This document shows positions 33,904 through 42,276 of a DNA stretch of 64,000 nucleotides, one piece after another. Each line of letters begins with the position of its first letter. Within the stretch, counting starts at the first letter, position 1. Source of the DNA: Streptomyces caniferus (GTDB taxonomy: Bacteria; Actinomycetota; Actinomycetes; Streptomycetales; Streptomycetaceae); contig NZ_BLIN01000001.1 in assembly GCF_009811555.1 (NCBI RefSeq), forward strand, positions 1-64,000. Direction: 5' to 3'. Made by a program: the position numbers and the translations under genes. The notes under the pieces were generated by a model, which worked only from the letters and a program-made list of their open reading frames with translations, made no database searches and was not told the origin of the DNA.

Positions 33904-34854
33904 ATGTCAGGTCGAATTTTGGCTTTGGTAGGTGGACATGGGCAAGCGCCCCCGTCTACCCCGCAGGCGGCGGCCAAGCTCGTCGGCGCCCTGCTGCGGC
34001 ACCTGCGCGACGAGAAGAAGCTCGATCAGCGCGAGGTCGTCGAGGCGGTTCCGGAGTTCAATTCGATCTCCACGCTCAGTCGCTACGAGAACGCCAATAC
34101 CCCGCTCAAGCCGGAGAGCGTCACCGCGCTCCTTCGCTTCTACGAGGCACCGGAGGACGTCTTCCGGGACGCCGAGGCGCTCTTGCAGTGGCGTGCGGAC
34201 CAGCGCTGGTGGTCCGCGTTCTCCGACGTCGCAGACCACACCCTGACATCCCTGTTCGCCCTGGAATCCACCTCGAAGGTGGTCCAGGTGTACCAGGAGA
34301 ACAACGTCCCCGGGATGCTTCAGACCGCGGGCTACGCCCGGGCCCTGATGGCCGACTACGCCCAAGCGCAGTTCGACCCCGAGAAACGGCGCGAGGCTTT
34401 CGCAGCCATCGAGCGCCGCCTGCAGATGCGGATGCGCCGGCAGCATCTCCTCGACCAGCCACAAGCCCCCCTCTTCCGGGCCCTCATCGCGGAATGGGTA
34501 CTGGACAAGCAGTTGGGCGGCATCATGGTCATGCGGGAGCAGCTGAGGTACCTGTTGAACGTGGCGGAGAACAAGCCGAACGTGCACATCCGGATTCTGC
34601 CCGGAAGCGCTCTGCGGAAGGGCTCGCCGCTGCACCCGGCGATAACCCTGTTCAAGCCCTGGGAGGGCGCGGAGAACCGTTCGGTCTACCTGGAGAACAA
34701 GAACGTCAGCGGCGAGCTCCTCACCGACATGGGGCAGATCGAGACGTTCATGGCGTCGATGGACTACTGGTGGCAGCAGGCTTTGCCCAAGACAGCAACA
34801 ATGGAGCGCATCCAGCACTACATCGACCAGCTCGTCAGCGGGGCATCCAAGTAA
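33904..34854 (+). CDS. XRE-family regulator with DUF5753
   Basis: The start is taken at ATG 33904 (GGAG upstream). Residues 20-80 are an XRE helix-turn-helix (LVGALLRHLRDEKKLDQREVVEAVPEFNSISTLSRYENANTPLKPE). The remainder is DUF5753: YQENNVPGMLQTAGYARALM, RRLQMRMRRQHLLD, FRALIAEWVLDKQLGG, MREQLRYLLNVAENKPNVHIRILP, and YLENKNVSGELLTD. At 316 aa it is slightly longer than average. With the DUF397 gene upstream it forms a WhiJ/BldB-like regulatory pair. Family members usually regulate the neighbouring small gene and development genes. Confidence 0.9.
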   Translation: MSGRILALVGGHGQAPPSTPQAAAKLVGALLRHLRDEKKLDQREVVEAVPEFNSISTLSRYENANTPLKPESVTALLRFYEAPEDVFRDAEALLQWRADQRWWSAFSDVADHTLTSLFALESTSKVVQVYQENNVPGMLQTAGYARALMADYAQAQFDPEKRREAFAAIERRLQMRMRRQHLLDQPQAPLFRALIAEWVLDKQLGGIMVMREQLRYLLNVAENKPNVHIRILPGSALRKGSPLHPAITLFKPWEGAENRSVYLENKNVSGELLTDMGQIETFMASMDYWWQQALPKTATMERIQHYIDQLVSGASK

Positions 34855-34862
34855 TCGGCACG

Positions 34863-35768
34863 TCACCCGATGCGGGCGACGCCACCGTACTCGATCCACT
34901 CCTCAGACCGCTGCCGGGGCGCGATGTCGCTGTCGGGGTGCCAGCGCGAGACTTCGACCGGCTCGGATTCCTCCAACAGGTCCAGGCCCTCGAAGAAGCG
35001 CTGGACCTCGCTCTTCGATCGGACCTGCCCCCAGGAGCCATCGGTGATCTCGCACATGAAGTCGGTGATGCTATCGCGGAGTTCCGCGTCGTCACTGGCG
35101 AGCTGAGAAATGACCAGATAGCTGCCACGCGGTAGCTGCTCGACAACGTTCCGCACGAGGCACCAGGGGTCGTCCTTGTCGGGAATGCAGTGAAGGACCG
35201 AGACGAAGAGGGCCGCGACCGGCTTGTCATCGCGCAGCAGTCGCCGGACCGCGCGGCTGTCGAAGATGCCGGTGGTGTTGCGCATGTCGGCTTCCAGGAC
35301 GGCCGTCGTGGTCGGGTCCTCCGCCAACATCATCTCCCCGTGAGCCAGGACGACAGGGTCGTTGTCGATGTACACGACCTCGCTGGTGGGATCGACCTCC
35401 TGGGCGACCTGGTGCACGTTGGGCCGTGTCGGCAGCCCCGATCCGTGGTCGAGGAATCGGCGCACGCCGTGCTCCTGTGCGAGATAGCGCACGGCTCTCA
35501 CCAGAAACGCGCGGTTGACCAGCGCGAGTTCACGGGTGCTAGGGGCGAGGCGGAGTAACTCCGCACAGGCATCCCGGTCGACTTGGTAGTTGTCCGTGCC
35601 ACCGAGAAGGTGGTCGTACATTCTGGCAACACTGGGCTTGCTGAGATCGATGATGAGCCGCTCCCCACACTCTCGGGCGCACACGTCCCCGTAGACGCTG
35701 CGTGTCTCCGACAGCAGAGGCCCCATGCTAAGAGGGCCAGTCGAGGCAGGGCTACCCGCCTCCACCAA
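34863..35768 (-). CDS. DUF574 SAM-dependent methyltransferase
   Basis: The sequence has the DUF574 hallmarks: PSVARMYDHLLGGTDNYQVDRDA, NRAFLVRAVRYLAQEHGVRRFLDHGSGLPTRPNVHQVAQ (SAM motif I), VVYIDNDPVVLAHG, and SVLHCIPDKDDP. About 300 such paralogous proteins occur across Streptomyces with unknown substrates. The start is the TTG at 35768 (followed by GTG) or ATG 35726; the domain is complete from either. It converges on the XRE/DUF5753 gene. A palindrome lies just upstream of the start. Confidence 0.9.
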   Translation of the reverse strand: MVEAGSPASTGPLSMGPLLSETRSVYGDVCARECGERLIIDLSKPSVARMYDHLLGGTDNYQVDRDACAELLRLAPSTRELALVNRAFLVRAVRYLAQEHGVRRFLDHGSGLPTRPNVHQVAQEVDPTSEVVYIDNDPVVLAHGEMMLAEDPTTTAVLEADMRNTTGIFDSRAVRRLLRDDKPVAALFVSVLHCIPDKDDPWCLVRNVVEQLPRGSYLVISQLASDDAELRDSITDFMCEITDGSWGQVRSKSEVQRFFEGLDLLEESEPVEVSRWHPDSDIAPRQRSEEWIEYGGVARIG

Positions 35769-35774
35769 CGAGGC

Positions 35775-35791
35775 ATGCCATTTGATGGCAT
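35775..35791. promoter_or_regulatory. palindrome ATGCCAT-TTG-ATGGCAT
   Basis: A 7-bp inverted repeat with a 3-bp spacer lies immediately 5' of the DUF574 gene start. It could be an operator for this gene. Confidence 0.4.
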
Positions 35792-35865
35792 TTCAAGCAG
35801 CGGTGTGGCTCATCGAGATCCGGCGCACGTCACGCCTCTGACCAGGGCATTCGCCAGCAGCATAT

Positions 35866-36342
35866 TCACCTGGCGCGGCTGGGGAGCAGTGCCAGCAGGG
35901 CGCGGTGTCGGAGCATCTCGAAGTTGGCCGGCGTCATGCCCATCGCATGGCCGGCCTCCAGGGGCGAGAGGCCGAGCTTGTACCGCAGAACCAGTGCGTC
36001 GGCCTCGTTGCGATCGAGCAGGCGATGCAGTCCGCTCTCGATGCGGCGCTCGCAGACTCGGCGGGAGAGAAGATTCCAGGCGTATGCCGCTGGAGAGTAA
36101 GTGCACAGTGCGGCCTCCCACCGGTCGCCGAGGTCGTGCAGCACGGCCCGGGCGATGGTGGTGCCGATGCCGGCGGATCCCACCGTGACAGCGGAGAAGC
36201 TCTGGTAGACGGCCCACTGGTCGCGACAGAACGCGGAGTAGGAGACCGGCAGCCGCCTCGGCAGTGGCGGAGTACGCCGGGAGCGGCCACGCCGGTCGTC
36301 GAGCTCGGCCTCAGCGCGCCGCCCGCATGGACTGTTGCGCAT
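35866..36342 (-). CDS. sigma-70 region 4-like DNA-binding protein
   Basis: The ATG at 36342 follows GAGGAGGAG. The 158-aa protein has a basic N-terminus and a C-terminal helix-turn-helix: RNEADALVLRYKLGLSPLEAGHAMGMTPANFEMLRHRALLAL, which resembles region 4 of sigma factors (A-D-A-L-V-L-R...LS...A...G). There is no region 2, so it is unlikely to be a complete sigma factor; it may act as a small regulator. The small membrane-protein gene upstream on the same strand is separated from it by a terminator-like hairpin. Confidence 0.7.
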   Translation of the reverse strand: MRNSPCGRRAEAELDDRRGRSRRTPPLPRRLPVSYSAFCRDQWAVYQSFSAVTVGSAGIGTTIARAVLHDLGDRWEAALCTYSPAAYAWNLLSRRVCERRIESGLHRLLDRNEADALVLRYKLGLSPLEAGHAMGMTPANFEMLRHRALLALLPSRAR

Positions 36343-36484
36343 CAGTATGGCTCTCCTCCTCACTGAGTTGAGGATTGGGCAAGGAAGGGCAGAGGCGGGC
36401 AGCCGGCGTTAGGGCCAATGCGCAACAGCAGTACGGCTGCGGGCCGCCACTCGGGGACGCCGGATCGTTGCGCCGGCGGGTAGG

Positions 36485-36511
36485 CCCTCGCCCGCAAGTG
36501 GCGGGCGAGGG
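36485..36511. terminator. 11-bp perfect hairpin
   Basis: CCCTCGCCCGC (36485-36495) pairs with GCGGGCGAGGG (36501-36511) around a 5-nt loop. It follows the gene ending at 36533 on the - strand. Confidence 0.65.
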
Positions 36512-36532
36512 GATGTTTCCGCAGCGACGGCC

Positions 36533-36805
36533 TCAGACAGTGCGGCGGCGTACCTTCAGATAGACGATGCAGCTGCGGTCGGAGACAGCGGCGGCCACCA
36601 TGCCGACGAGGACTTCCACCGAAAGAGGCTGCTGGCGGACCGCAGCAGCCGCGAGAACGCCAATGAGCAGAACAGAACTGAACCGGAGCGTCAGCAGAAG
36701 AACGCTCGAAATCCCGGTTTGTACGACGGCGGACAGCGGAATGCTAATCTCTGGCGCTGCCGGAAGGATACTTGCGAGCTTCCGGCGGACGACGTGCTGA
36801 ATCAA
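36533..36805 (-). CDS. small membrane protein
   Basis: A TTG at 36805 with GAGGAGCG upstream opens a 90-aa frame. The middle (residues 26-56, VVQTGISSVLLLTLRFSSVLLIGVLAAAAV) is one or two transmembrane segments; the ends are basic. No family is recognised. A hairpin follows the stop. Similar small hydrophobic products often accompany regulators in this genus, so it is kept, though a chance frame cannot be excluded. Confidence 0.45.
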   Translation of the reverse strand: MIQHVVRRKLASILPAAPEISIPLSAVVQTGISSVLLLTLRFSSVLLIGVLAAAAVRQQPLSVEVLVGMVAAAVSDRSCIVYLKVRRRTV

Positions 36806-37591
36806 TGTTCGCGCTCCTCGGTGCGTTGTTGAGAAGGCACGAGTAAGAGGGCCTCGAGTTGGTTGACGTCAGCCTCGGGGTCCTCTTTTCGTGCCGTCTC
36901 GGACGCTAGTCGCACAATCCACTTGCCGGCGCCGTTGACCTCCGTGAAAACGGAGCCGGGCACTCCTGATCGCACGGTGGCAACTCGCGGCGTTGACAGC
37001 GATTAGACGAATGAACACCCACGACGGGAAGTAGGTGCACAACATTCTCAACGAGGTCGATCGAAACTGATCAGCGCATCCTGCAAACCCCGCACGCATC
37101 ACGCGAGTCGCACCACTCGTTTGGGTGAAAAAGGCCCTCTCGGGGCCGGAGCCCCTGCAATCCGCAGCCACACGCTCCCCGACCCGGCTCGCGGAAGAAC
37201 CCCACGGCGCGCCGGGTGGCGCTTCGGTAGACGCTTGCAGCAGCCGAACCAAGCCCACACTCCCGGCAGCACACTGATCTACGAGAGGACCGCGCACCTG
37301 TCAGCAGCGGACTCCACCAGCGCTCCTCTGTCACAGCCGGGAGGCACCGGCCTCCGGATGGGACGCCCCAGACCAGACGGCCGGCCTGAGGGCCAACGAC
37401 TCCCCCTCTGCCCAGCACCACGCCCAGACCGGCCCCTTCCCGCCAGGATCGTCCCCTGCCTTGGCCGATTGGCATCGGTCAGCGGAAGCACCTCAACTGC
37501 CCATGGCAGACTGGCCCGCTCGCGTAGGCCGGGGGTTGCAAGCTTGTCTTTTCGTACGCATGCAGTTGACCTGATCAACTCCTCGTGGGGT
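36806..37591. other. 786-bp region without a supported gene
   Basis: The frame of the downstream toxin extends upstream to 37121 without a stop, but composition and the absence of ribosome sites argue against coding there. I see no other gene, tRNA or array. Confidence 0.45.
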
Positions 37592-39106
37592 ATGCACACC
37601 CTCAACGAGCTGCTCATCGAGCTGGTGCTCGCGCTGATCAGGGAACTGGATGAGCAGGCCGGTATGGCCGGCGACGATGACGCTGGACGGGCCTTTGCCG
37701 CCTTGTACGACAGTGCTTCGAAGGCGACGGTGAACCAGGCGGGCGAGGCCGCGCACGTCATGGGGCGAGGAAGCGAGTCCCTGCTGCAGACGGCCAACAA
37801 CTACATGGCGACGGAGAGCAAGGTCGCGGAGGACATGCTCGCCGCGATCGGGCAGCGCAGCGCGTCCGAGCCGTACTCCGGCAATTCAGCGGACTGTGCC
37901 CCGGCGCCCCGGGGCCGCGGGAACGAACTGCCCGAGGTCATCGGGGAGACCTCCGCAATCGACAAGTACCTCGTCGGTGACCGCTTCCGCGGCGACCCGG
38001 AAAAGCTCAGGTCGGTGGCACGAACCTGGCGAAAGGCGAAGAACATATCTGAGCGTGTCCTGTCCGACGCGCAGGATTGCTGGAAGACGGCCGCCCGCAA
38101 CCACGAAGGGAAGACCGCAGAGGCGGTCAACGCCTTCTTCACCAAGTTCGTGGGCCGTGACCACCCGCCGGCCAAGGCCGAGCCGTCATGCACTCTGCTG
38201 GCAAATCTGCCAGCTGCGTGCCAACAGCTCGCCAACGCCTGCGACAGGTACGCCGACCACGTCGAAGCCGCCAGCAAGAAGTCCTGGGGAGAAACCGCGT
38301 CCGACGCGTTATTCGACAGCGGCGGAGACTCCGTCTGGGACAACCCCGCCTTCGGAGGCAACGGTGAGGACGGGGGGCTCCACGCGGCAGTCTCTGGCGA
38401 CGACCGCATCATGGACCTCGCCAGCCTGGGCCACAGTCTGGACTCCTCGCAATCGCGCGTACGCGTTCCGCAGCCCGACCCGGCCCCCTGGAAACCCAGC
38501 CCGATCCTTCCGCCAGGGCTCCCCCTCCCGCTGCCGCCTCGAATCCCCATCATGATCCCGGCCGGCTACACCAAACCCGATCCGAGCCTCTACCGTCCGG
38601 CGATGCCGCCACCCGTCCCTCCGGACCCGCGGTTCCCGCCGCTGACGCCCACCGAGCGACAGAGCTTCAACCGATGGGCACACAGCCTTCGCGACGGGGG
38701 CTTCTCCGGCGGCACCAAAGCCGAAAGGGACTATCAACACCGCACCGCGGGCTACCCCGAGAAGGAGGTCCCGATCGATCCGCGCAAGTCAGCCCTCGGC
38801 ACACTGATGGTGGACGGCCTGCGCGACACCGACGGCATGGCCGTGGAGGCCAAGTTCGTCAAGAGACCGGGATGCACGTACCGGAACCTCGACGACCTGG
38901 AGAACGGCGACAACTTCCAGGAGAAGGTACTCCACAAGAAGGACGAGAAAGAGCTGTACAAATACAAGGCGGCGATCGAGTACCCGGCCCACGCGGGCCG
39001 CTTACGCGGCGTAGAGGTCGCCACCAACGACCCCGACGCCGTGCCCTACTGGGATGCCCTGCTCGTCGCCCACGGGGTCAACGGCTATAGCCGACACGTG
39101 CCCTGA
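37592..39106 (+). CDS. polymorphic toxin with WXG100-like helical region and C-terminal nuclease domain
   Basis: From ATG 37592 the 504-aa product has an N-terminal helical region (LLIELVLALIRELDEQAG), a WXG100/ESX-like section (SVARTWRKAKNISERVLSDAQDCWKTAARN, then CQQLANACDRYADHVEAA), a Pro-rich linker (residues 290-350), and a C-terminal domain resembling Tox-REase-5: LMVDGLRDTDGMAVEAKFVKRPG carries Asp and Glu-x-Lys, and the end is YWDALLVAHGVNGYSRHVP. This architecture belongs to secreted contact-dependent toxins of actinobacteria. A likely immunity gene follows 27 bases later. The precise start is uncertain. Confidence 0.8.
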   Translation: MHTLNELLIELVLALIRELDEQAGMAGDDDAGRAFAALYDSASKATVNQAGEAAHVMGRGSESLLQTANNYMATESKVAEDMLAAIGQRSASEPYSGNSADCAPAPRGRGNELPEVIGETSAIDKYLVGDRFRGDPEKLRSVARTWRKAKNISERVLSDAQDCWKTAARNHEGKTAEAVNAFFTKFVGRDHPPAKAEPSCTLLANLPAACQQLANACDRYADHVEAASKKSWGETASDALFDSGGDSVWDNPAFGGNGEDGGLHAAVSGDDRIMDLASLGHSLDSSQSRVRVPQPDPAPWKPSPILPPGLPLPLPPRIPIMIPAGYTKPDPSLYRPAMPPPVPPDPRFPPLTPTERQSFNRWAHSLRDGGFSGGTKAERDYQHRTAGYPEKEVPIDPRKSALGTLMVDGLRDTDGMAVEAKFVKRPGCTYRNLDDLENGDNFQEKVLHKKDEKELYKYKAAIEYPAHAGRLRGVEVATNDPDAVPYWDALLVAHGVNGYSRHVP

Positions 39107-39133
39107 CCCAGATGCGATCGAAGAGGATGGGAA

Positions 39134-39592
39134 ATGAGCGAAGACGCCGGCAGCTTCCGAACCATGTTCATCTTCAGCCCGCCCGAAGGCGCTCCCCAGG
39201 GATGGGGCCTCACCTTCCCCTCCTTCGCCGACGCCTTGCGCGCGAAGGAGCCCGGGACGGTCGTGGAGGCGTGGAGCGGGCATTACACAGGAGAGACGCT
39301 CTCCTTCCAGTTCCGCACATCCAGCGGCGAGATCAACGAAGGGATGATGGGAGTCGAACCGAACGGCGTAGCCATCGAGGACTGCACCGCCACCGAAGCG
39401 GCCGACTTCGCCGGCTGGCTCCAGCAAGCCATCGTGCCGACCGATAGCGGGCTCATGGTGAACATCCGCGAAGGCGTGGAGTGGGAGTTGCCACTGGTGG
39501 AACTTCGCAGCGGGACGCTGGCCGAGCTGGAACAGTGCTTGGTCGAACACGTTGACCAAGTCCTCCGGCATGAGGAGGAGCAGCTCGGTTAG
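39134..39592 (+). CDS. predicted immunity protein for the upstream toxin
   Basis: The 152-aa product is acidic and soluble with no signal sequence. It follows the toxin stop by 27 bases, with GGATGGGAA as ribosome site. Features include GWGLTFPSFADALRAKEPGTVVEAWSG and ISSGEINEGMMGVEPNGVAIED-like strands and a C-terminal helix (LAELEQCLVEHVDQVLRHEEEQ). Position and size fit an immunity protein that neutralises the nuclease domain. Family membership is not established by sequence alone. Confidence 0.7.
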   Translation: MSEDAGSFRTMFIFSPPEGAPQGWGLTFPSFADALRAKEPGTVVEAWSGHYTGETLSFQFRTSSGEINEGMMGVEPNGVAIEDCTATEAADFAGWLQQAIVPTDSGLMVNIREGVEWELPLVELRSGTLAELEQCLVEHVDQVLRHEEEQLG

Positions 39593-39638
39593 CCAGACGT
39601 GCCCCACCACCTGCGTCCACCGGTCCAGCTGCTACAAG

Positions 39639-39671
39639 CTCCTCCCAAAGCCACCACGGTGGCGAGAGGAG
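39639..39671 (+). terminator. nested hairpin after the immunity gene
   Basis: CTCCTC/GAGGAG (39639-39644, 39666-39671) enclose GCCACC/GGTGGC (39650-39655, 39658-39663). Likely terminator for the toxin-immunity unit. Confidence 0.5.
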
Positions 39672-39786
39672 TTCGTGTAGTTCCGCTGGGCTGGTTTCGC
39701 CGCCCCGGTACGACTAGCCACTCCCCCGAGTGACCACCATCCCTGTTCCCGGGCGCCGACCGACGCTACGGCGCTATCAACAGATC

Positions 39787-40440
39787 ATGATCAAGACGAC
39801 TGCCCGCGCCTTCGCGGCCGCGGCCCTCGCCCTACTGCCCCTCACCACCGCCACCACCACCGCTCACGCGGCCGAGACGCTCAGCCTGCACGACGGAATC
39901 GAAGCCCTCCCCCAGGCCGCCGAGTCCCGCGACGGCTACGAGCGCACCAAGTTCAAGCACTGGATCGACGAGGACAAGGACGGCTGCAACACCCGCAATG
40001 AAGTCCTACTCGCCGAAGCCACCACAGCGCCCACGGTCGGAGCCGGCTGCAAAATCACCGGCGGAACCTGGCGTTCCTACTACGATGACACGACCGTCCA
40101 GGGGCCGTCCGGCCTGGACATCGACCACATGGTGCCGCTCGCCGAAGCCTGGGACTCCGGCGCCTCCCAATGGACCGCAGCCCGACGCCAGGCTTACGCC
40201 AACGACCTCGGCGCCGAACGCTCCCTGGTCGCCGTCACCGCCAAGAGCAACCGCTCCAAAGCCGACCAGGACCCCGCCCAGTGGATGCCGCCGGCCGCCG
40301 ACGCCCAGTGCACCTACCTGTCCGACTGGGTGAGCACCAAGCTCCGCTGGTCACTGACCGTCGACCGCACCGAACGCGACACCCTGCGACAGCTCGCCGC
40401 CGGCTGCGAGAACACCGACGTGGAGTTCGAGCGGGTGTAG
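39787..40440 (+). CDS. secreted HNH endonuclease (GmrSD/DUF1524-like)
   Basis: ATG 39787 gives a signal peptide (KTTARAFAAAALALLPL, cleavage after AHA). The mature part has GLDIDHMVPLAEAWDSGASQWT, in which the D-H of the HNH/DUF1524 core binds metal, ERSLVAVTAKSNRSKADQDPAQWMPP, and paired Cys (CNTRN, CKITG, CTYLSDW, GCEN) likely to form disulfides outside the cell. The 217-aa protein is a close relative of the lipoprotein-type nuclease at 62011-62721. Such enzymes are common extracellular nucleases in Streptomyces. A hairpin at 40479 follows the stop. Confidence 0.85.
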   Translation: MIKTTARAFAAAALALLPLTTATTTAHAAETLSLHDGIEALPQAAESRDGYERTKFKHWIDEDKDGCNTRNEVLLAEATTAPTVGAGCKITGGTWRSYYDDTTVQGPSGLDIDHMVPLAEAWDSGASQWTAARRQAYANDLGAERSLVAVTAKSNRSKADQDPAQWMPPAADAQCTYLSDWVSTKLRWSLTVDRTERDTLRQLAAGCENTDVEFERV

Positions 40441-40478
40441 CCAACGCGTCCGGTCCTGCTGGGATTCATCCCGGCTAT

Positions 40479-40513
40479 CTGCTGGCCCCGAAGCGGACTC
40501 ACGGGGCCAGCAG
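40479..40513 (+). terminator. 12-bp hairpin after nuclease gene
   Basis: CTGCTGGCCCCG (40479-40490) and its complement at 40502-40513 flank an 11-nt loop. Confidence 0.65.
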
Positions 40514-40561
40514 CATGGACAGAGGGCGCGTTCGCGGTCCTTCCCCTTGGGCCGGACGCAG

Positions 40562-40595
40562 CGGTGCGCCGCAGGCACGGGCCTGCGGCGCACCG
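40562..40595. terminator. 15-bp perfect hairpin, bidirectional
   Basis: Arms 40562-40576 and 40581-40595 with loop ACGG. It lies between the converging nuclease gene and the lamin-tail relic and can serve both. Confidence 0.7.
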
Positions 40596-40639
40596 TGGGG
40601 CCGGCGAGCGGCACAGCTCACCGGCCGGTTCAGGGTCGG

Positions 40640-40858
40640 TCAGTGACCGTGGCGTCCCCAGCTTTCGGCGTCGACGATGCGGCGGTGGTCGTTGCGCAGG
40701 GTGGCGGTGTCGCCGGTGTTGTCCCAGACGTAGGCGCGGCGGTCCTGGTAGACGTCGCGGCGGTTGTCGTTGCCAATGCCGGTGTGGACGCGGACCTGGC
40801 TGTGGCCGTTGAGGCGGAGGTTGCCGAAGCGGTAGCTGTGGCCGGACTTGTCGGACAA
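40640..40858 (-). pseudogene. lamin-tail-domain protein, 3' fragment
   Basis: The 72 codons encode KSGHSYRFGNLRLNGHSQVRVHTG, then YVWDNTGDTATLRNDHRRIVDAESWG, the C-terminal part of the lamin tail domain found in secreted actinobacterial proteins and nucleases. The N-terminal strands and signal peptide are missing; the leader-distal end of a CRISPR array starts 60 bases upstream. The fragment seems to have been cut when the array-bearing segment was inserted or rearranged. Confidence 0.65.
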
Positions 40859-40918
40859 GGTCTAGCCCATGATGGTGACCGAGAGGCGGCCGGTAGCGGC
40901 GGGCAAGGTCCTGGGTTA

Positions 40919-41902
40919 CGACCCACCTCCGCCTGCGCGGAGAGCACTTGACGTTCCGGTCGGTGCTCACGGTGGTGCCCGGCCCACCTCCGCCTGCGCG
41001 GAGAGCACCGCGCCACTGACCGGGCGCCGTCCTCCTGGACCGGCCCACATCGCGGCCGACGCCCTGATGCTCAGGATGATCGGCCCACCTCCGCCTGCGC
41101 GGAGAGCACGGCATCGTGACCCGGAGCGAGTTGACTGGCGTCGGCCCACCTCCGCCTGCGCGGAGAGCACTTCGGCGTCCCGCTCCCGCTGTGCCTGAAG
41201 GCCGGCCCACCTCCGCCTGCGCGGAGAGCACGCGATCCGCAGCCGCAGGCTGCGACGGGTGGACGGCCCACCTCCGCCTGCGCGGAGAGCACGTCGCGGG
41301 TGGTTTGCTCACTCGCGCCTCCTTCGGCCCACCTCCGCCTGCGCGGAGAGCACCCGCCAATGCTGTCACCCGTCTGACTAAGCACCGGCCCACCTCCGCC
41401 TGCGCGGAGAGCACGAAGTAGGCGTTCCCGTCTTCGGTGCCTTCAACGGCCCACCTCCGCCTGCGCGGAGAGCACATGCAGTGCGCCAACTGCGGCGGCT
41501 GGTTCGGCGGCCCACCTCCGCCTGCGCGGAGAGCACGCGCGCCCCCGGCTGTACGGGCCGGATCAGGTCGGCCCACCTCCGCCTGCGCGGAGAGCACCCC
41601 TGAACTGGCTGAGCCCGTCTCGACTGGTGCGGCCCACCTCCGCCTGCGCGGAGAGCACGGCGGCGGACGTGGATGTCCCCACGCCGATGCCGGCCCACCT
41701 CCGCCTGCGCGGAGAGCACCGGCCGACGCCGGGGCCGACACGGTGGTCTGTCGGCCCACCTCCGCCTGCGCGGAGAGCACAGACCAAGGGCGTCGACTCC
41801 ACCCTCGCCGAGCGGCCCACCTCCGCCTGCGCGGAGAGCACTCCAGCGCCCGCTTCATCGCCGTACCGGTGGTCGGCCCACCTCCGCCTGCGCGGAGAGC
41901 AC
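40919..41902 (-). CRISPR. array A1: 16 full repeats plus one truncated, 16 spacers
   Basis: Repeats of 29 nt recur every 61 bases; spacers are 32 nt. Read on the - strand the repeat begins GTGCTCTCC, carries the stem CTCCGC/GCGGAG around GCAG, and ends GTGGGCCG, a type I-E repeat. The leader end is at 41902, next to cas2. Repeat starts on the + strand: 40919, 40980, then every 61 from 41081 to 41874. At 41041-41048 only eight bases of a repeat remain, with normal 32-nt spacers on both sides. The distal repeat at 40919 has one substitution (A for G), as is common in the oldest unit. Confidence 0.98.
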
Positions 41903-41950
41903 CCCTTCGCGACCTGCGGCGTTAGGAGTGTTTTGCCGTTTCGTTATCTG
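41903..41950 (-). promoter_or_regulatory. A1 leader core, overlapping the 3' end of cas2
   Basis: Reading leftwards, AACGAAACGGCAAAACACTC then CTAACGCCGCAGGTCGCGAAGG leads into the first repeat. The cas2 stop codon (TAA at 41924-41922) lies within this element, so the final codons of cas2 are also leader DNA. The same core precedes arrays A2-A8. Confidence 0.75.
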
Positions 41951-42251
41951 CTTCTTCGGTGGGTAGGGCTGAGTTGAATGAGACCAAGGTGAGTCCGTCG
42001 AAGTCGCGGAGGTGTCGTCGTCGTTGGCCGGACATCCGTATGGCGAAGCCTTGCTCGTTGTCGGCGGGGTAGATGAGGACAGCGATCCCGTTGCCGGTGG
42101 AGTTGGCTACGGTTTTCCAGAGTTCGTCCCTGACTTTCGCTGAGACGGTGCCGACGTAGAGCTCGGGGGTGACCTCCAGAAGCCAGCGGGTCAGTGCTCC
42201 GCGCAGGTGGTCTGGTACCGCCGTGAGGGACAGAGCGATCATCGATGCCAC
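41922..42251 (-). CDS. cas2: Cas2 (type I-E)
   Basis: The 109-aa product (GTG 42251, or ATG 42242) is a Cas2e: IALSLTAVPDHLRGALTRWLLEVTPELYVGTVSAKVRDELW, then GNGIAVLIYPADNEQGFAIRMSG. It fits the ferredoxin-like Cas2 dimer that bridges two Cas1 dimers during spacer capture, and its size is normal. It begins 25 bases after cas1 and its stop lies within the leader of array A1. Confidence 0.93.
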   Translation of the reverse strand: MASMIALSLTAVPDHLRGALTRWLLEVTPELYVGTVSAKVRDELWKTVANSTGNGIAVLIYPADNEQGFAIRMSGQRRRHLRDFDGLTLVSFNSALPTEEADNETAKHS

Positions 42252-42276
42252 AGTTCACCACCGTTCCGAGGGGGTG

